Counted from the stretch's first letter, positions 17,282 through 26,416 are shown. The stretch: DNA of 64,000 bases from Micromonospora chaiyaphumensis (GCF_900091435.1 NZ_FMCS01000006.1:336057-400056); one strand, 5' to 3'. Program-made: numbers and translations. The notes: generated by a model not told the origin, from the sequence alone.

Positions 17282-18874
17282 TCACCCGATCGGCTGGCCC
17301 GTCACCGCGCTGATCACCACGGTGGAGAGCCCACCGCCCACCACGGCCGCCGCCAACGCCACCGTCGCCGACCGCCAGGTCGTGCCGACCCGACGCAGCA
17401 TCACCGCCACCACGAGACTGCTCAGCAGCGCCAACCCGAACCGCGGCGCCCCCGCCACCAACGAGGCGACGGCGTGCGCCCGCGGCGACTCACAACCACC
17501 CCCGGTGATGTCCGTGACGCACCCCGCCGGAGGCTGCCCGTCGAGGAACACCAGCCCGACCACCAGCAGCAACGCCGGCACCAGATAGCACGCGGCCGTG
17601 TAGACCAGGGGCCGCAGCGGCCCACCCGGATCCGGGTCGAGCAGGTCGTCCTCCAGCCGGCGCCCCCACGAGCCGCCGACCGTCTCCACCCGCCGCCGCA
17701 ACGTCGGCGCGCCGGCCCGGCCTGCCGCCATCGGTTCCACCGGCCGCCGGGCGGGCGCCGGGCGGGGCGCGGTGGAGGCGACCATCGGCGAGCGAGGGGC
17801 CGACGGCGGCGTCTCCGTCCAGCGCGGGTCGTCACCGGCCAGCCGCGTCCCGGACCAGAACGCCTCGGCCCGCTCCGGCGACGCCCAACCCTCCCGGCGC
17901 GGCACCGGCGGCGCCGTCCGGTCCCACGGGTTGACCTCCGCGTACCGGTCCCAGGCACCCGTCTCCCGGACCCGGTCCCACTGGCCGGTGTCATCGGGCC
18001 GGTCCCACTGGCCGGTGCCGGGACGCCGATCCCACGCGCTGGTCTCGGCACGCCGGTCCCACGTGCCGGTGTCCGTGAACCGGTCCCACTCGCCGGTGTG
18101 CTCCGTTCGGTCCCAGCGGCCCTCCGCCTGCTCCCACCGGCCGGCGCCGGCGGGACGACCCCATGCGTGCACGCCCGACGCGTCCCACGGGTCGACCGCC
18201 GGCTGCTCCACCGGATCCGGCTCGGCCGCCCGGCCCCGCTCCCACGGGTCCACCGCCGGCCGTGACCACGAATCCGCCGTCACGCGCCGGCTCCGCCGGG
18301 TCGGCCGCTCGGCCTCCCACCGGTCACCGTCCTCGCCCGACGCGGGCGACTCCTCCAGCCCCGACCAGGTCACCTGCGGCCGCCGGGTCGCCGCGCGACG
18401 CGGCCGGCTCCGCGGGGCCACCCCGGACACCGGCTCACCCTCGACCCCGTCGGCCCGCCGGCTCCCCACGTACCCCTGATCCTGCGGGGTGTCCATGGTC
18501 CACTCGGCGGTGTGGTCCGACACCGGGCCGGCGCCGATGGCGCGCAGGTCGCGGCGGTCGTCCGAGCGGCGCCGGGCAGGCTCGTCCCGCCAGCCCCCAC
18601 CCGAGTACGGCGGCTCCACGTCCTCGTCGTCGCGCGCGGCGTGCCGGCCTCCGCCGTCGGCCCGGCGGATCCCCGATTCCAGCGCCCACCGTGGAAGGTA
18701 GGTCTCGGCCGGCTCGTCCTGGCCACGCTCGACGGCGCGCCGGCGGCTCGGTGTGCGGTAGCTCTCGGGGGCGGACGACTCGATCGGGAGCGGACCGGCG
18801 GGAGCGGCCCAGGAGGGTCTCGGGCGGCGTTCGCGCGGGCTGCCCTCCCCGCTTCCCCAGTCCCGGTTTCTCAC
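17282..18874 (-). CDS. membrane protein with a long disordered, WDR-repeat N-terminus
   Basis: 530 residues from GTG at 18874. Residues 1-390 are charged and low in hydrophobics, with eight nine-residue units of the form TG-x-WDR-x-x-x in the middle. The last ~140 residues hold three or four membrane segments (YLVPALLLVVGLVFL, FGLALLSSLVVAVML, VALAAAVVGGGLSTVVI). No enzymatic motif is visible and I do not recognise a family. Its position between rplI and dnaB on the opposite strand is unusual, since these two are close neighbours in many bacteria. The repeats and high charge suggest a cytoplasmic scaffold region tethered to the membrane; this is inference. The start is uncertain: the frame is open to 18964. 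Confidence 0.7.
   Translation of the reverse strand: MRNRDWGSGEGSPRERRPRPSWAAPAGPLPIESSAPESYRTPSRRRAVERGQDEPAETYLPRWALESGIRRADGGGRHAARDDEDVEPPYSGGGWRDEPARRRSDDRRDLRAIGAGPVSDHTAEWTMDTPQDQGYVGSRRADGVEGEPVSGVAPRSRPRRAATRRPQVTWSGLEESPASGEDGDRWEAERPTRRSRRVTADSWSRPAVDPWERGRAAEPDPVEQPAVDPWDASGVHAWGRPAGAGRWEQAEGRWDRTEHTGEWDRFTDTGTWDRRAETSAWDRRPGTGQWDRPDDTGQWDRVRETGAWDRYAEVNPWDRTAPPVPRREGWASPERAEAFWSGTRLAGDDPRWTETPPSAPRSPMVASTAPRPAPARRPVEPMAAGRAGAPTLRRRVETVGGSWGRRLEDDLLDPDPGGPLRPLVYTAACYLVPALLLVVGLVFLDGQPPAGCVTDITGGGCESPRAHAVASLVAGAPRFGLALLSSLVVAVMLRRVGTTWRSATVALAAAVVGGGLSTVVISAVTGQPIG
17918..18133. repeat. eight tandem 27-bp coding repeats (WDR motif)
   Basis: The core CCGGTCCCA, or a close variant, recurs every 27 bases at 17918, 17945, 17972, 17999, 18026, 18053, 18080 and 18107. 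Each unit encodes x-x-W-D-R plus four to six variable residues on the minus strand. The spacing is exact. Confidence 0.9.
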
Positions 18875-19267
18875 GGCCGGAGCGTGACCCTTCTCAACCC
18901 ATAGCGCAATCCGCTGTCCAGGTGTAGCCGTTCGCAGAGATAGTACGGGACGAAAGGCGCCCAAGCTCGACCCGAAATCTTCCGTCCACAGGGTGGGGAT
19001 TAAAGAACCGCAGGTCAGCGCCGAGCGAGCCGAAATTCCCCATCACTTATCCACACCCTGTGCACACCCTGCGCACATGCCCGTCCACCGGCGTCCACAG
19101 GTTGTCCCGAGGCTCGTCCACCGGTGCTGTTGAGCGGCTGACCTCGGCTTCCGTATCGTGGTCCCCCGACCGCCCGGGCGATGGCCCCCGATCGACCGGA
19201 GGGTCGTCGGAAGTTGTCACACCCGGCGGCGAAGCTGGATCCGATCCGACGCAGCAAGGGGGGACCC
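18875..19267. promoter_or_regulatory. divergent region before dnaB with DnaA-box-like sites
   Basis: 393 bases. TTATCCACA at 19047-19055 is a perfect consensus DnaA box. Related GTCCACA cores occur at 18984 and 19093, and GTCCACCGG is repeated at 19083 and 19116. A TGTGCACAC stretch follows the perfect box. This could make dnaB expression respond to DnaA. It is too small and sparse for me to call it an origin. Confidence 0.5.
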
Positions 19268-20671
19268 GTGTCGGTCACCGACGAGACGCGCTCGGAGCGG
19301 GCCGGGGGGCAGCCACCCCCGCCGGCGCAGCGGGACGGCCAGTTCGAGAAGACCCCGCCTCAGGACGTGGCCGCCGAGCAGTGCGTCCTCGGCGGCATGC
19401 TGCTCTCCAAGGACGCCATCGCCGACGTCGTCGAGATCCTCAAGTCGAACGACTTCTACCGCCCGGTGCACGCCACCATCTTCGACGCGATCCTCGACAT
19501 CTACGGCCGGGGTGAGCCGGCCGACCCGATCACCGTGGCCGCCGCGCTCGCCGACTCCGGCGACCTGGCCCGGATCGGCGGCGCGCCCTACCTGCACACG
19601 CTGATCGCCAGCGTCCCCACCGCGGCCAACGCGGCCTACTACGCCCGCATCGTCGGCGAGCGGGCCGTGCTCCGCCGGCTGGTCGAGGCCGGCACCCGGA
19701 TCGTCCAGCTCGGCTACGGCACCGGTCAGGGCGGCAGCCGGGACGTCGACGACGTCGTCGACCTCGCCCAGCAGGCCGTCTACGAGGTGACCGAGAAGCG
19801 GGTCAGCGAGGACTTCGCCGTCCTGGCCGACATGCTCCAGCCGACCCTCGACGAGATCGAGGCGGTGGGCGCCCAGGGCGGCGTGATGACCGGGGTGCCG
19901 ACCGGGTTCAGCGACCTCGACCGCCTGCTCAACGGTCTGCACCCGGGGCAGCTCATCATCGTGGCCGGCCGGCCTGGCTTGGGTAAAAGTACAGCATCTA
20001 TGGACTTTGCCCGGAATGCCGCTATCCGCTACAACCAGGCGTCGGCGATCTTCTCGCTGGAAATGAGCAAGGTCGAGATCGTCATGCGACTCCTCTCGGC
20101 CGAGGCGCGCGTCCCGCTGCACGTGCTGCGCAGCGGCCAGCTCTCCGACGACGACTGGACCAAGCTCGCCCGGTGCATGGGCGAGATCAGCGAGGCACCG
20201 CTCTTCGTCGACGACACGCCGAGCATGAACCTCATGGAGATCCGGGCCAAGGCGCGTCGGCTCAAGCAGAAGCACGACCTCAAGCTGATCGTGGTCGACT
20301 ACCTCCAGCTGATGACCTCACCGAAGCGCACCGAGAGCCGGCAGCAGGAGGTCGCGGACCTGTCCCGTGGCCTGAAGCTGCTGGCCAAGGAGGTCGAGTG
20401 CCCGGTGATCGCGGTGAGCCAGCTGAACCGTGGCCCCGAGCAGCGCACCGACAAGCGACCTCAGCTGTCCGATTTGCGCGAATCTGGCTCGATCGAGCAG
20501 GACGCCGACGTGGTCCTGCTTCTGCACCGCGACGACTACTACGACAAGGAGTCGCCGCGAGCCGGGGAGGCGGATTTCATTGTCGCCAAGCACAGGAATG
20601 GCCCGACCGACACGGTGACGGTGGCCGCGCAGCTGCACCTGTCCCGCTTCGTCGACATGGCCATCGTCTGA
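19268..20671 (+). CDS. dnaB: replicative DNA helicase DnaB, intein-free
   Basis: 467 residues from GTG 19268, preceded by AAGGGGGG. The N-terminal domain (PPQDVAAEQCVLGGMLLSKDAI) binds primase. The RecA-like C-domain has Walker A GRPGLGKST (~residue 240), Walker B LIVVDYLQLM, the DLRESGSIEQDAD motif and FIVAKHRNGPT. It is a hexameric 5'-3' helicase that unwinds the replication fork. There is no intein, but short stretches at Walker A (19971-20023), RESGS (20471-20489) and FIVAKHRN (20571-20600) use AT-ending codons such as AAA, AGT, ACA, TCT, GAT, TTG and GAA that are rare in the rest of the gene. Confidence 0.97.
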   Translation: MSVTDETRSERAGGQPPPPAQRDGQFEKTPPQDVAAEQCVLGGMLLSKDAIADVVEILKSNDFYRPVHATIFDAILDIYGRGEPADPITVAAALADSGDLARIGGAPYLHTLIASVPTAANAAYYARIVGERAVLRRLVEAGTRIVQLGYGTGQGGSRDVDDVVDLAQQAVYEVTEKRVSEDFAVLADMLQPTLDEIEAVGAQGGVMTGVPTGFSDLDRLLNGLHPGQLIIVAGRPGLGKSTASMDFARNAAIRYNQASAIFSLEMSKVEIVMRLLSAEARVPLHVLRSGQLSDDDWTKLARCMGEISEAPLFVDDTPSMNLMEIRAKARRLKQKHDLKLIVVDYLQLMTSPKRTESRQQEVADLSRGLKLLAKEVECPVIAVSQLNRGPEQRTDKRPQLSDLRESGSIEQDADVVLLLHRDDYYDKESPRAGEADFIVAKHRNGPTDTVTVAAQLHLSRFVDMAIV

Positions 20672-20689
20672 CCCGCAGCGGCGGAGCGG

Positions 20690-21373
20690 TCAGCCGAGCA
20701 GGGGGAACCAGCCGGCGGCCTCCCCCAGCTCCAGCCGGTCGCGGTCGGTGAGCGGGAGCCGGCCGGTGGCCTTGAGGAGGTAGTCCCGGTCGTCCCAGCC
20801 GGTCGGCCGGACCGCGTCGTCGGGGAGCAGCCCGTCCACGGTGGCCACCGCCACCCGGGTGGGGGCCTCCGCGGGGAGCGGCGCGTCGGGCAGGTCCACC
20901 ACCAGGTCGAGGTGGTGGATGACCGCCTCGGTGGTCAGGGTGGCGAGGAAATCGGGTACGCGCAGCACGTGGCCCTGCGTGGTCACGTGTCCGTCGGGGT
21001 CCACGGCGGCGGCCGCCCGCGCGGCGGCGGGCGCGGTGTCGGACCAGATGCGCACCACACCGCTGGGCCGGTCGAAGGCGGCGGCGGAGCGGCGGGCCCA
21101 CCAGGCGTGCTTCACGCTCGCCTCGTCGTCGCCGCCGGGGCTGAACGCGCGCCAGTAGCTGACGTCGTCGACGTCGGCCGGGCCGGGTGCCGGGCTGGCG
21201 AGGGCGACGAGCGCCCGTTGCGCGTCGCAGAGCACGTGGAAGAGCAGGTCGGCGACGAGCCAACCCCGGCAGCGGGTGGGTCGTTGCAGGCCGGCGTCGT
21301 CGAGTGGGGTGACGACGGCGGTGATGCCGTCGTACGCCTGCGCCAGCGCCTCGTGCTGCCGGATCGCCGTCAT
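20690..21373 (-). CDS. maleylpyruvate isomerase/DinB-like family protein
   Basis: 227 residues, ATG at 21373. The N-terminal four-helix MDMPI/DinB-like region (residues ~5-150) includes TRCRGWLVADLLFHVLCD and TTEAVIHHLDLVVDL, with His residues placed as in metal-binding members of this fold. A short C-terminal domain follows. Actinobacterial members often depend on mycothiol and act in detoxification or isomerisation, but most are uncharacterised. It is transcribed toward dnaB from the right. The frame extends 36 bases upstream of the chosen start without support. Confidence 0.75.
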   Translation of the reverse strand: MTAIRQHEALAQAYDGITAVVTPLDDAGLQRPTRCRGWLVADLLFHVLCDAQRALVALASPAPGPADVDDVSYWRAFSPGGDDEASVKHAWWARRSAAAFDRPSGVVRIWSDTAPAAARAAAAVDPDGHVTTQGHVLRVPDFLATLTTEAVIHHLDLVVDLPDAPLPAEAPTRVAVATVDGLLPDDAVRPTGWDDRDYLLKATGRLPLTDRDRLELGEAAGWFPLLG

Positions 21374-21455
21374 GTCGTGCAGCCTGCCACGGCGTGGCGG
21401 ACTCGGCACGGCGGTGACGCCGGGCCGGTGCGTCGCCGGCCCGGCGTGGCGACGG

Positions 21456-21839
21456 TCAGTCGAAGAGCTCGCCGAGGAAGCCCTGGTGCCTCTTCTTCCG
21501 GCGGTAGTGGCCGTGGTAGCCGTAGTGCTGCTGGCCGTACGCGGGCTGCGCGTAGCCGTGGCCGGGCGGCGGCGGGGGCGGCGGGGGGACGGCGCCGTAG
21601 CCGGGCTGGTGGGGAGCGGCGGCGGGCGGCGGGGGCGGGGGCGGGGTGTAGCCGCCTCCGGCCGGAGCGGCCTGCCGCGCGCCGTGCTGCTGGTTCCAGT
21701 TCGCCTCGGCCTCGAACAGCTTCTCGAGTTCGCCGCGGTCGAGGAAGATGCCGCGGCATTCGCCGCACTGGTCGATGATCACTCCGCTGCGCTCGTACTG
21801 GCGCATCTCTCCGTGGCATTTGGGACAGGTGAGCTGCAT
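21456..21839 (-). CDS. zf-TFIIB zinc-ribbon protein with Pro/Tyr-rich tail
   Basis: 127 residues. The first 45 form a zinc ribbon of the zf-TFIIB family: MQLTCPKCHGEM, then IIDQCGECRGIFLDRGELEKL. The remainder is Pro-rich (a run of eight Pro) and Tyr/His/Gly-rich (GYAQPAYGQQHYGYHGHYRRKKRH), so probably disordered, ending in a basic patch and GFLGELFD. The function is unknown; the zinc ribbon probably binds protein or nucleic acid. TACCTT lies seven bases before the ATG with no ribosome site, so a leaderless transcript is likely. Confidence 0.8.
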   Translation of the reverse strand: MQLTCPKCHGEMRQYERSGVIIDQCGECRGIFLDRGELEKLFEAEANWNQQHGARQAAPAGGGYTPPPPPPPAAAPHQPGYGAVPPPPPPPPGHGYAQPAYGQQHYGYHGHYRRKKRHQGFLGELFD

Positions 21840-21862
21840 GACACCGAAGGTACCCGGTGAAA

Positions 21863-22492
21863 TCACGCGGTGGCGGTGAGCGCCTGCGTCACCTCGTCGT
21901 CGGAGACCTCGTGGAAGTCGTCGTAGTAGGCCCCGACGGCGGCGAAGTCGGGTGGGGTCTGGTCGGAGATCACCTGGTCGGCCTCGGCGGCGAGCATCTC
22001 GTACGCCTGGTCGGAGCCGACCGGGACGGCCACCACCACGCGGGCGGCGCCCAGGTGCCGGGCCACCTGCACGGCGGCGCGGGCGGTGGCGCCGGTGGCC
22101 AGCCCGTCGTCGACGATGACGGCGGTGCGCCCGGTCAGGTCGAGCTGGGGGCGGTCACCCCGGTAGAGCTGCTCGCGGCGGTCCAGTTCGGCCTGCTCGC
22201 GGCGGCGCACGTCGGCGCGCTCGTCCGGGTCGATCCGGTCGGCGATCATGTCGTTGAGCACCTGCACCCCGCCGGGGCCGAGCGCGCCGTAGGCGACCTC
22301 GGGCGCCCAGGGCATGCCGAGCTTGCGGACCACCAGCACGTCCAGCGGCGCGCCGAGCCGTTCGGCGATCACCCGGGCGACGGGTACGCCGCCGCGGACC
22401 AGCCCCAGGACGATGACGTCGGGTCCGGCTATGTCGCCGAGCCGGTCGGCGAGGATGCGTCCGGCCTCGGCGCGGTCGCGGTAGGTGGTCAT
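21863..22492 (-). CDS. phosphoribosyltransferase family protein
   Basis: 209 residues. The class I PRPP-binding motif is complete: AVIVDDGLATGATARAAV. An upstream VLGLVRGGVPVARVIAERL forms the nucleophile/PPi loop. The acceptor base is not evident, and many such stand-alone actinobacterial proteins are annotated only by fold. The ATG at 22492 overlaps the stop of the upstream membrane protein gene as ATGA, so both are translated together. Confidence 0.85.
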   Translation of the reverse strand: MTTYRDRAEAGRILADRLGDIAGPDVIVLGLVRGGVPVARVIAERLGAPLDVLVVRKLGMPWAPEVAYGALGPGGVQVLNDMIADRIDPDERADVRRREQAELDRREQLYRGDRPQLDLTGRTAVIVDDGLATGATARAAVQVARHLGAARVVVAVPVGSDQAYEMLAAEADQVISDQTPPDFAAVGAYYDDFHEVSDDEVTQALTATA

Positions 22493-23844
22493 GCCTCAGG
22501 TCTACGCCCTCCGGCCGGGCCGCGCCGCCCAGTTGCCGGGAAAGGCGGTCCGGAGGCGACCTCGGGGCGGTGCTCGGCGGGGGCGAGGGCGGGGGCGAGG
22601 ACCAGCAGGGCGATCGGGTAGAGCAGGTAGCCGAAGCGGGTCGAGGGCATCAGCAGGATCGCGGCGAGCAGCCCGTACCCGCAGATCAGCGCGGTGGCGG
22701 CGGCGGTGCGCGGCGGGCGGCGCAGCAGCCGGACGGCGATCGCCACCGCGACGGCGGCCAGCAGCGCGGCGGCGACCAGCCGGCCGGCGGGCAGCGCGCT
22801 CGCGATCAGGTGGCCGGGGAACGGGGACTGCGCGGGGCTGGTCACCAGTCCGTGCCCGAGCGGGAAGCGCAGCACGTTCTCCACCAGGGCGTCGCGGTCG
22901 ACCAGCAGCACGGGGAGCAGCGCGAGGACCGGCAGGCCGAGCGCCCCCAGGGCGGTGCGCGTGCCGGCCCGACGGGTGACGGCCCAGCCGACCAGCACGA
23001 CCGCCACCGGCCAGGCGAAGAGCTTCAACGCGCCGGCCGCGCCGACCGCCAGGCCCGCGCGGCCGGGCCGGCCGGCGGCGGCGAGGGCGAGGGCGAGGAG
23101 GCAGAGCGCGAGTACGGGCAGGTCGTCGCCGCCGGTGGCGAGGGTGAGCGCGCAGATGGGCAGGACGGTGGCGGCCTGGGCGGCGCGCAGCACGGCGGCG
23201 TCCCGCCGGGGTGCCGTGGGGCCGGCGGGGGTCCGGAGGGCGCGCACGGCGGCGGCCAGCACGAGCGCGGTGACCAGGGCGAACCAGACCCGCGCGTCGG
23301 TCCACCAGGTGTCGACGGCGGCCCGGGGAAGCCCGAACAGCGCCATCCCGGGCTGGTAGGGGGTGTAGCCGAGCAGCTGCTCGCCGGGCGGCAGGGCGGC
23401 GATCGCGTCGTGCCCGAGGTAGGGGGTGCCGTGCTCGGCGAGCCGCGCGCCGGCGTGCTCCACCACCACCACCTCCTCCTGCGCCCGGTCGGTCCGGCCG
23501 CCGGCCCGCTGGATGCTCTGGGTGACCACCGGCAGCAGGGCGGTGGTGGCCCAGGCGAAGCCGGTGACCGCCCAGCGGGCGGGCAGGGCCGCGAGGGGGG
23601 TGCCCGGACGCCGGCGTCGGGCCAGGAGCTGGGCGGTCGCGGCGAGCGCCGCCAGGGCGTAGCCGATCGTGGCGAGGGTGCCCCAGGCACGGTGCGGCAG
23701 CAGCGTGGAGGTGGCGGCGGTGACCGCCGCGAAGACCGCGGAGACGGCGTAGAGGCCCAGGTCGAGGCCGAGGCCACCGGCGGCGGTGTCGACCGCCTGC
23801 CAGCGGCGGAGGGCGGGGTCGGTCCGGTCGGCGTCGGCGGTCAC
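22489..23844 (-). CDS. polytopic membrane protein, GT87-like
   Basis: 451 residues from GTG at 23844. About eleven hydrophobic segments are visible. The first large extracellular loop (HAGARLAEHGTPYLGHDAIAALPPG) and the KLFAWPVAVVLVGW segment echo the GT87/GT-C layout, including a Lys before an aromatic-proline membrane segment as in other members of this window. The catalytic Asp is not certain. The C-terminal 30 residues are Pro/Arg/Gly-rich and cytoplasmic. Operon with the phosphoribosyltransferase. Confidence 0.65.
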   Translation of the reverse strand: MTADADRTDPALRRWQAVDTAAGGLGLDLGLYAVSAVFAAVTAATSTLLPHRAWGTLATIGYALAALAATAQLLARRRRPGTPLAALPARWAVTGFAWATTALLPVVTQSIQRAGGRTDRAQEEVVVVEHAGARLAEHGTPYLGHDAIAALPPGEQLLGYTPYQPGMALFGLPRAAVDTWWTDARVWFALVTALVLAAAVRALRTPAGPTAPRRDAAVLRAAQAATVLPICALTLATGGDDLPVLALCLLALALAAAGRPGRAGLAVGAAGALKLFAWPVAVVLVGWAVTRRAGTRTALGALGLPVLALLPVLLVDRDALVENVLRFPLGHGLVTSPAQSPFPGHLIASALPAGRLVAAALLAAVAVAIAVRLLRRPPRTAAATALICGYGLLAAILLMPSTRFGYLLYPIALLVLAPALAPAEHRPEVASGPPFPATGRRGPAGGRRPEA

Positions 23845-23905
23845 GCGGGCCAGTCTGGCAGACGGGTACGGCGCCGCCGTCGCGGATCTTGGTGGGCGGC
23901 GGTGG

Positions 23906-26416
23906 TCAGGGGGTGGCGGTGCGGTTGCGGCTACCGCCGGTGCGGCGGCCGGGCAGGCGGATCACCGCGCCGGCGTCGTGCAGCGGCGGCGCGAGGGCGC
24001 CGGGCCGACCGCCGGCTCCCCGCTGGAGAGCGGCGAGCAGCGTGCCGGACGGCAGCGGCCGGGCGAACAGGTGGCCCTGCCCGGCGGCGCAGCCCAGCTC
24101 CCAGAGCGCCCGCCGCTGGGGTTCGCTCTCCACGCCCTCGGCCACCACGGTCAGGTCGAGGCTGCGGCCCAGGTCCAGGGTGGAGCGGATCACCGCGGCG
24201 GCCTCGGCGGCGCTCTCCATCGCCGTGACGAAGCTCCGGTCGATCTTCAGCTCGTGCACGGGGATCCGGGAGAGCAGCGAGAGCGACGAGTAGCCGGTGC
24301 CGAAGTCGTCCAGGGCCAGCCGTACGCCGGAGTCGCGGAGCCGGCTGAGCACGCGGTCGACCACGTCGAGCTGGCTGAGCGTCAGGGTCTCGGTCAGCTC
24401 CAGCACGAGCCGGTCCGGCGGCAGGTCGTGCGCCCGCAGCCGGGCCAGCACCGCACCGGGGAAGCGGGCGTCGAGGAGACTGCGTGGCGACACGTTGACC
24501 GAGACCGGCAGGTCGAAGCCGGCGTCCCGCCACGAGCCGGCGGCGATGAGAGCCTGGTCGAGGATCGCCTCGGCGAAGGCGGGCAGCAGCCCGGAGCGCT
24601 CGACGGCCTCGATGAAGCGCAGCGGGTCGATCATGCCGTGCGTGGGGTGGTGCCAGCGGGCCAGCGCCTCGGCGCCGATCACCTCGCCGCTGCCCAGGTC
24701 GACGATCGGCTGGAAGTTGACGGTGAACTCGTGGTCGGCGACCGCCCGGGGCAGCTCGCCACCGAGGGTGAGCCGGCCCAGGTCGGCGGTGTCGCGGGTC
24801 GGGGCATAGGTGGCGATGCGCTGGCCGGCCCGCTTGGCCTGGTACATCGCCACGTCGGCGCGCCGCAGCAGCTCGGGCATGCCGCCGCTGGCCGGGGCGA
24901 CCGCGATGCCGCCGCTGGCCTCCACGCTGATCCGCATGCCGTCCAGGTCGAGCGGCTCGTGCAGCGCGGTCAGCAGCGCCTCGGCCCGGTGCGCGGCGAC
25001 CGCCGGGGCGGGCAGGCCGCGCAGCAGCACGGCGAACTCGTCGCCGCCGAGGCGGGCCACCAGGTCGTCGGGGCGGGCCGCGCCGCGCAGCCGGTCGGCG
25101 ACCTGCGTGAGCACCCGGTCCCCGGCGCCGTGCCCCAGGGTGTCGTTGACCTCCTTGAAGTGGTTGAGGTCGATCAGCACCAGGGCGGTGACGCCTTCGG
25201 CGTGCCGGTTGGTGAGCTGCTCGGTGCCCTCGTCGAGCAGGTGCCGGCGGTTGGACAGCCCGGTGAGCGCGTCGTGGGTGGCGGCGTACGCGTGCTCGTC
25301 GGCGATCCGGGCCAGCTCGGCGTACGCCTGGGCGTTGCGCACGGCGGTGCAGAGCGCCGAGGCGAAGGTGCGCAGGGTGTACTGCTCCCGCTCGGACAGC
25401 TCGACCGGCCCGGCGAACCGCAGTCGCAGCACGCCGAGGTCCACCGCCCGGTCGTGCCCCTCCAGCGCGACCGGCATGACCCTGCCGTTCACCGTGCTCG
25501 GCTCGGATGCCGCCCCGTCGTACGCGATGCCGCCGGCGTTGCCGCGGACCGTGCGCCCCCGGTCGCGCAGCTCGATCTCGACCTCGTCGGCGGAGAAGAG
25601 CTCGGCGGCCTCGGTGACGGCGGTGGTCAGCACCTGGTCGAGGTCGACCACGTTGAGCGCGTCGGTGGCCCGGGCGAGCCGCTGCCAGGCCTGCTGCTCG
25701 GTGCGTGTGCGGACCCGCGTCGAGTAGGCGAGGTGCAGGCTGAGCACCAGCGGCGGCACGGCCAGCAGCAGCCGGGGGTCGGCCCGGAGGATGAGCACGG
25801 TGCAGGCGGCCACCACGAACCGGACGGCGAAGCCGGCGACCCGCAGGTCCAGGTCGACGCGGAACTGGCGGGAGATCGGCGTGCCCGAGGCGAGCGCGAT
25901 GACCGGCATCGCGAGAACGTCATCCAGCAGTGCTGCGACCAGGTAGACGACGCCCAGCAGCAGGACGATGCCGAGCGGTTCGCGTGGCGGCCAGGCGTCC
26001 CCCATCAGCAGGATGGCGACGGTGGCGCCGCCGGCCACCAATGTGTGCTTCGCGATGGCGAACGCCATCTTGATGGGAGCCAGACGGGTCACCGACCCGA
26101 AGGCGACACCGATGCCCGTCACGAGGATCACCCAGGAGGGCGGTGCGACGGCGAGCCCGATGACGATTGCGGTCTCGACCCAGGCGAACGCCAGCGTGGT
26201 CGACCGGATCCGCAGGGGGGTCTTGATGACCGTGGCCAGCGCGATCGTCACCACCAGGGACGTGATGGTGACGATGTTGCCGACGGAATTCGGGAGCTGC
26301 TTCCGGGTCGAGAAGAGGGCAACGAGCGCGACCACCGTCGCGCACGCGACCAAAGTGAACACGAGCGCACGCAGGCGCGGTTCGACAGCTCTTCGACCGT
26401 CCGCCGTGCGGCTCAA
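23906..26416 (-). CDS. membrane-bound GGDEF-EAL protein (c-di-GMP turnover)
   Basis: 836 residues. Six or seven membrane segments (residues ~15-230) form an N-terminal sensor region. A GAF-like stretch (~255-390) follows, then a GGDEF domain with an intact LGGDEFAVLL site, then an EAL domain with GAEALARWHHP, DDFGTGYSSL and LKIDRSF. Both active-site signatures are complete, so it may be able both to make and to break c-di-GMP. In such dual proteins one activity usually dominates, and the sequence does not tell which. The likely start is a TTG at 26416 behind AGGTGATG; no ATG or GTG near it is in frame, so the start is uncertain. Confidence 0.88.
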   Translation of the reverse strand: MSRTADGRRAVEPRLRALVFTLVACATVVALVALFSTRKQLPNSVGNIVTITSLVVTIALATVIKTPLRIRSTTLAFAWVETAIVIGLAVAPPSWVILVTGIGVAFGSVTRLAPIKMAFAIAKHTLVAGGATVAILLMGDAWPPREPLGIVLLLGVVYLVAALLDDVLAMPVIALASGTPISRQFRVDLDLRVAGFAVRFVVAACTVLILRADPRLLLAVPPLVLSLHLAYSTRVRTRTEQQAWQRLARATDALNVVDLDQVLTTAVTEAAELFSADEVEIELRDRGRTVRGNAGGIAYDGAASEPSTVNGRVMPVALEGHDRAVDLGVLRLRFAGPVELSEREQYTLRTFASALCTAVRNAQAYAELARIADEHAYAATHDALTGLSNRRHLLDEGTEQLTNRHAEGVTALVLIDLNHFKEVNDTLGHGAGDRVLTQVADRLRGAARPDDLVARLGGDEFAVLLRGLPAPAVAAHRAEALLTALHEPLDLDGMRISVEASGGIAVAPASGGMPELLRRADVAMYQAKRAGQRIATYAPTRDTADLGRLTLGGELPRAVADHEFTVNFQPIVDLGSGEVIGAEALARWHHPTHGMIDPLRFIEAVERSGLLPAFAEAILDQALIAAGSWRDAGFDLPVSVNVSPRSLLDARFPGAVLARLRAHDLPPDRLVLELTETLTLSQLDVVDRVLSRLRDSGVRLALDDFGTGYSSLSLLSRIPVHELKIDRSFVTAMESAAEAAAVIRSTLDLGRSLDLTVVAEGVESEPQRRALWELGCAAGQGHLFARPLPSGTLLAALQRGAGGRPGALAPPLHDAGAVIRLPGRRTGGSRNRTATP

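Noticed and set aside
17918..18133. CRISPR array
   Set aside because: The 27-base units are coding repeats with no separate spacers and vary inside each unit.
18875..19267. Chromosomal replication origin
   Set aside because: Only one perfect DnaA box and a few partial ones are present, with no AT-rich unwinding element and no dnaA/dnaN neighbours.
19971..20600. An intein inside dnaB
   Set aside because: The protein runs through Walker A and RESGS without interruption; only codon anomalies remain.
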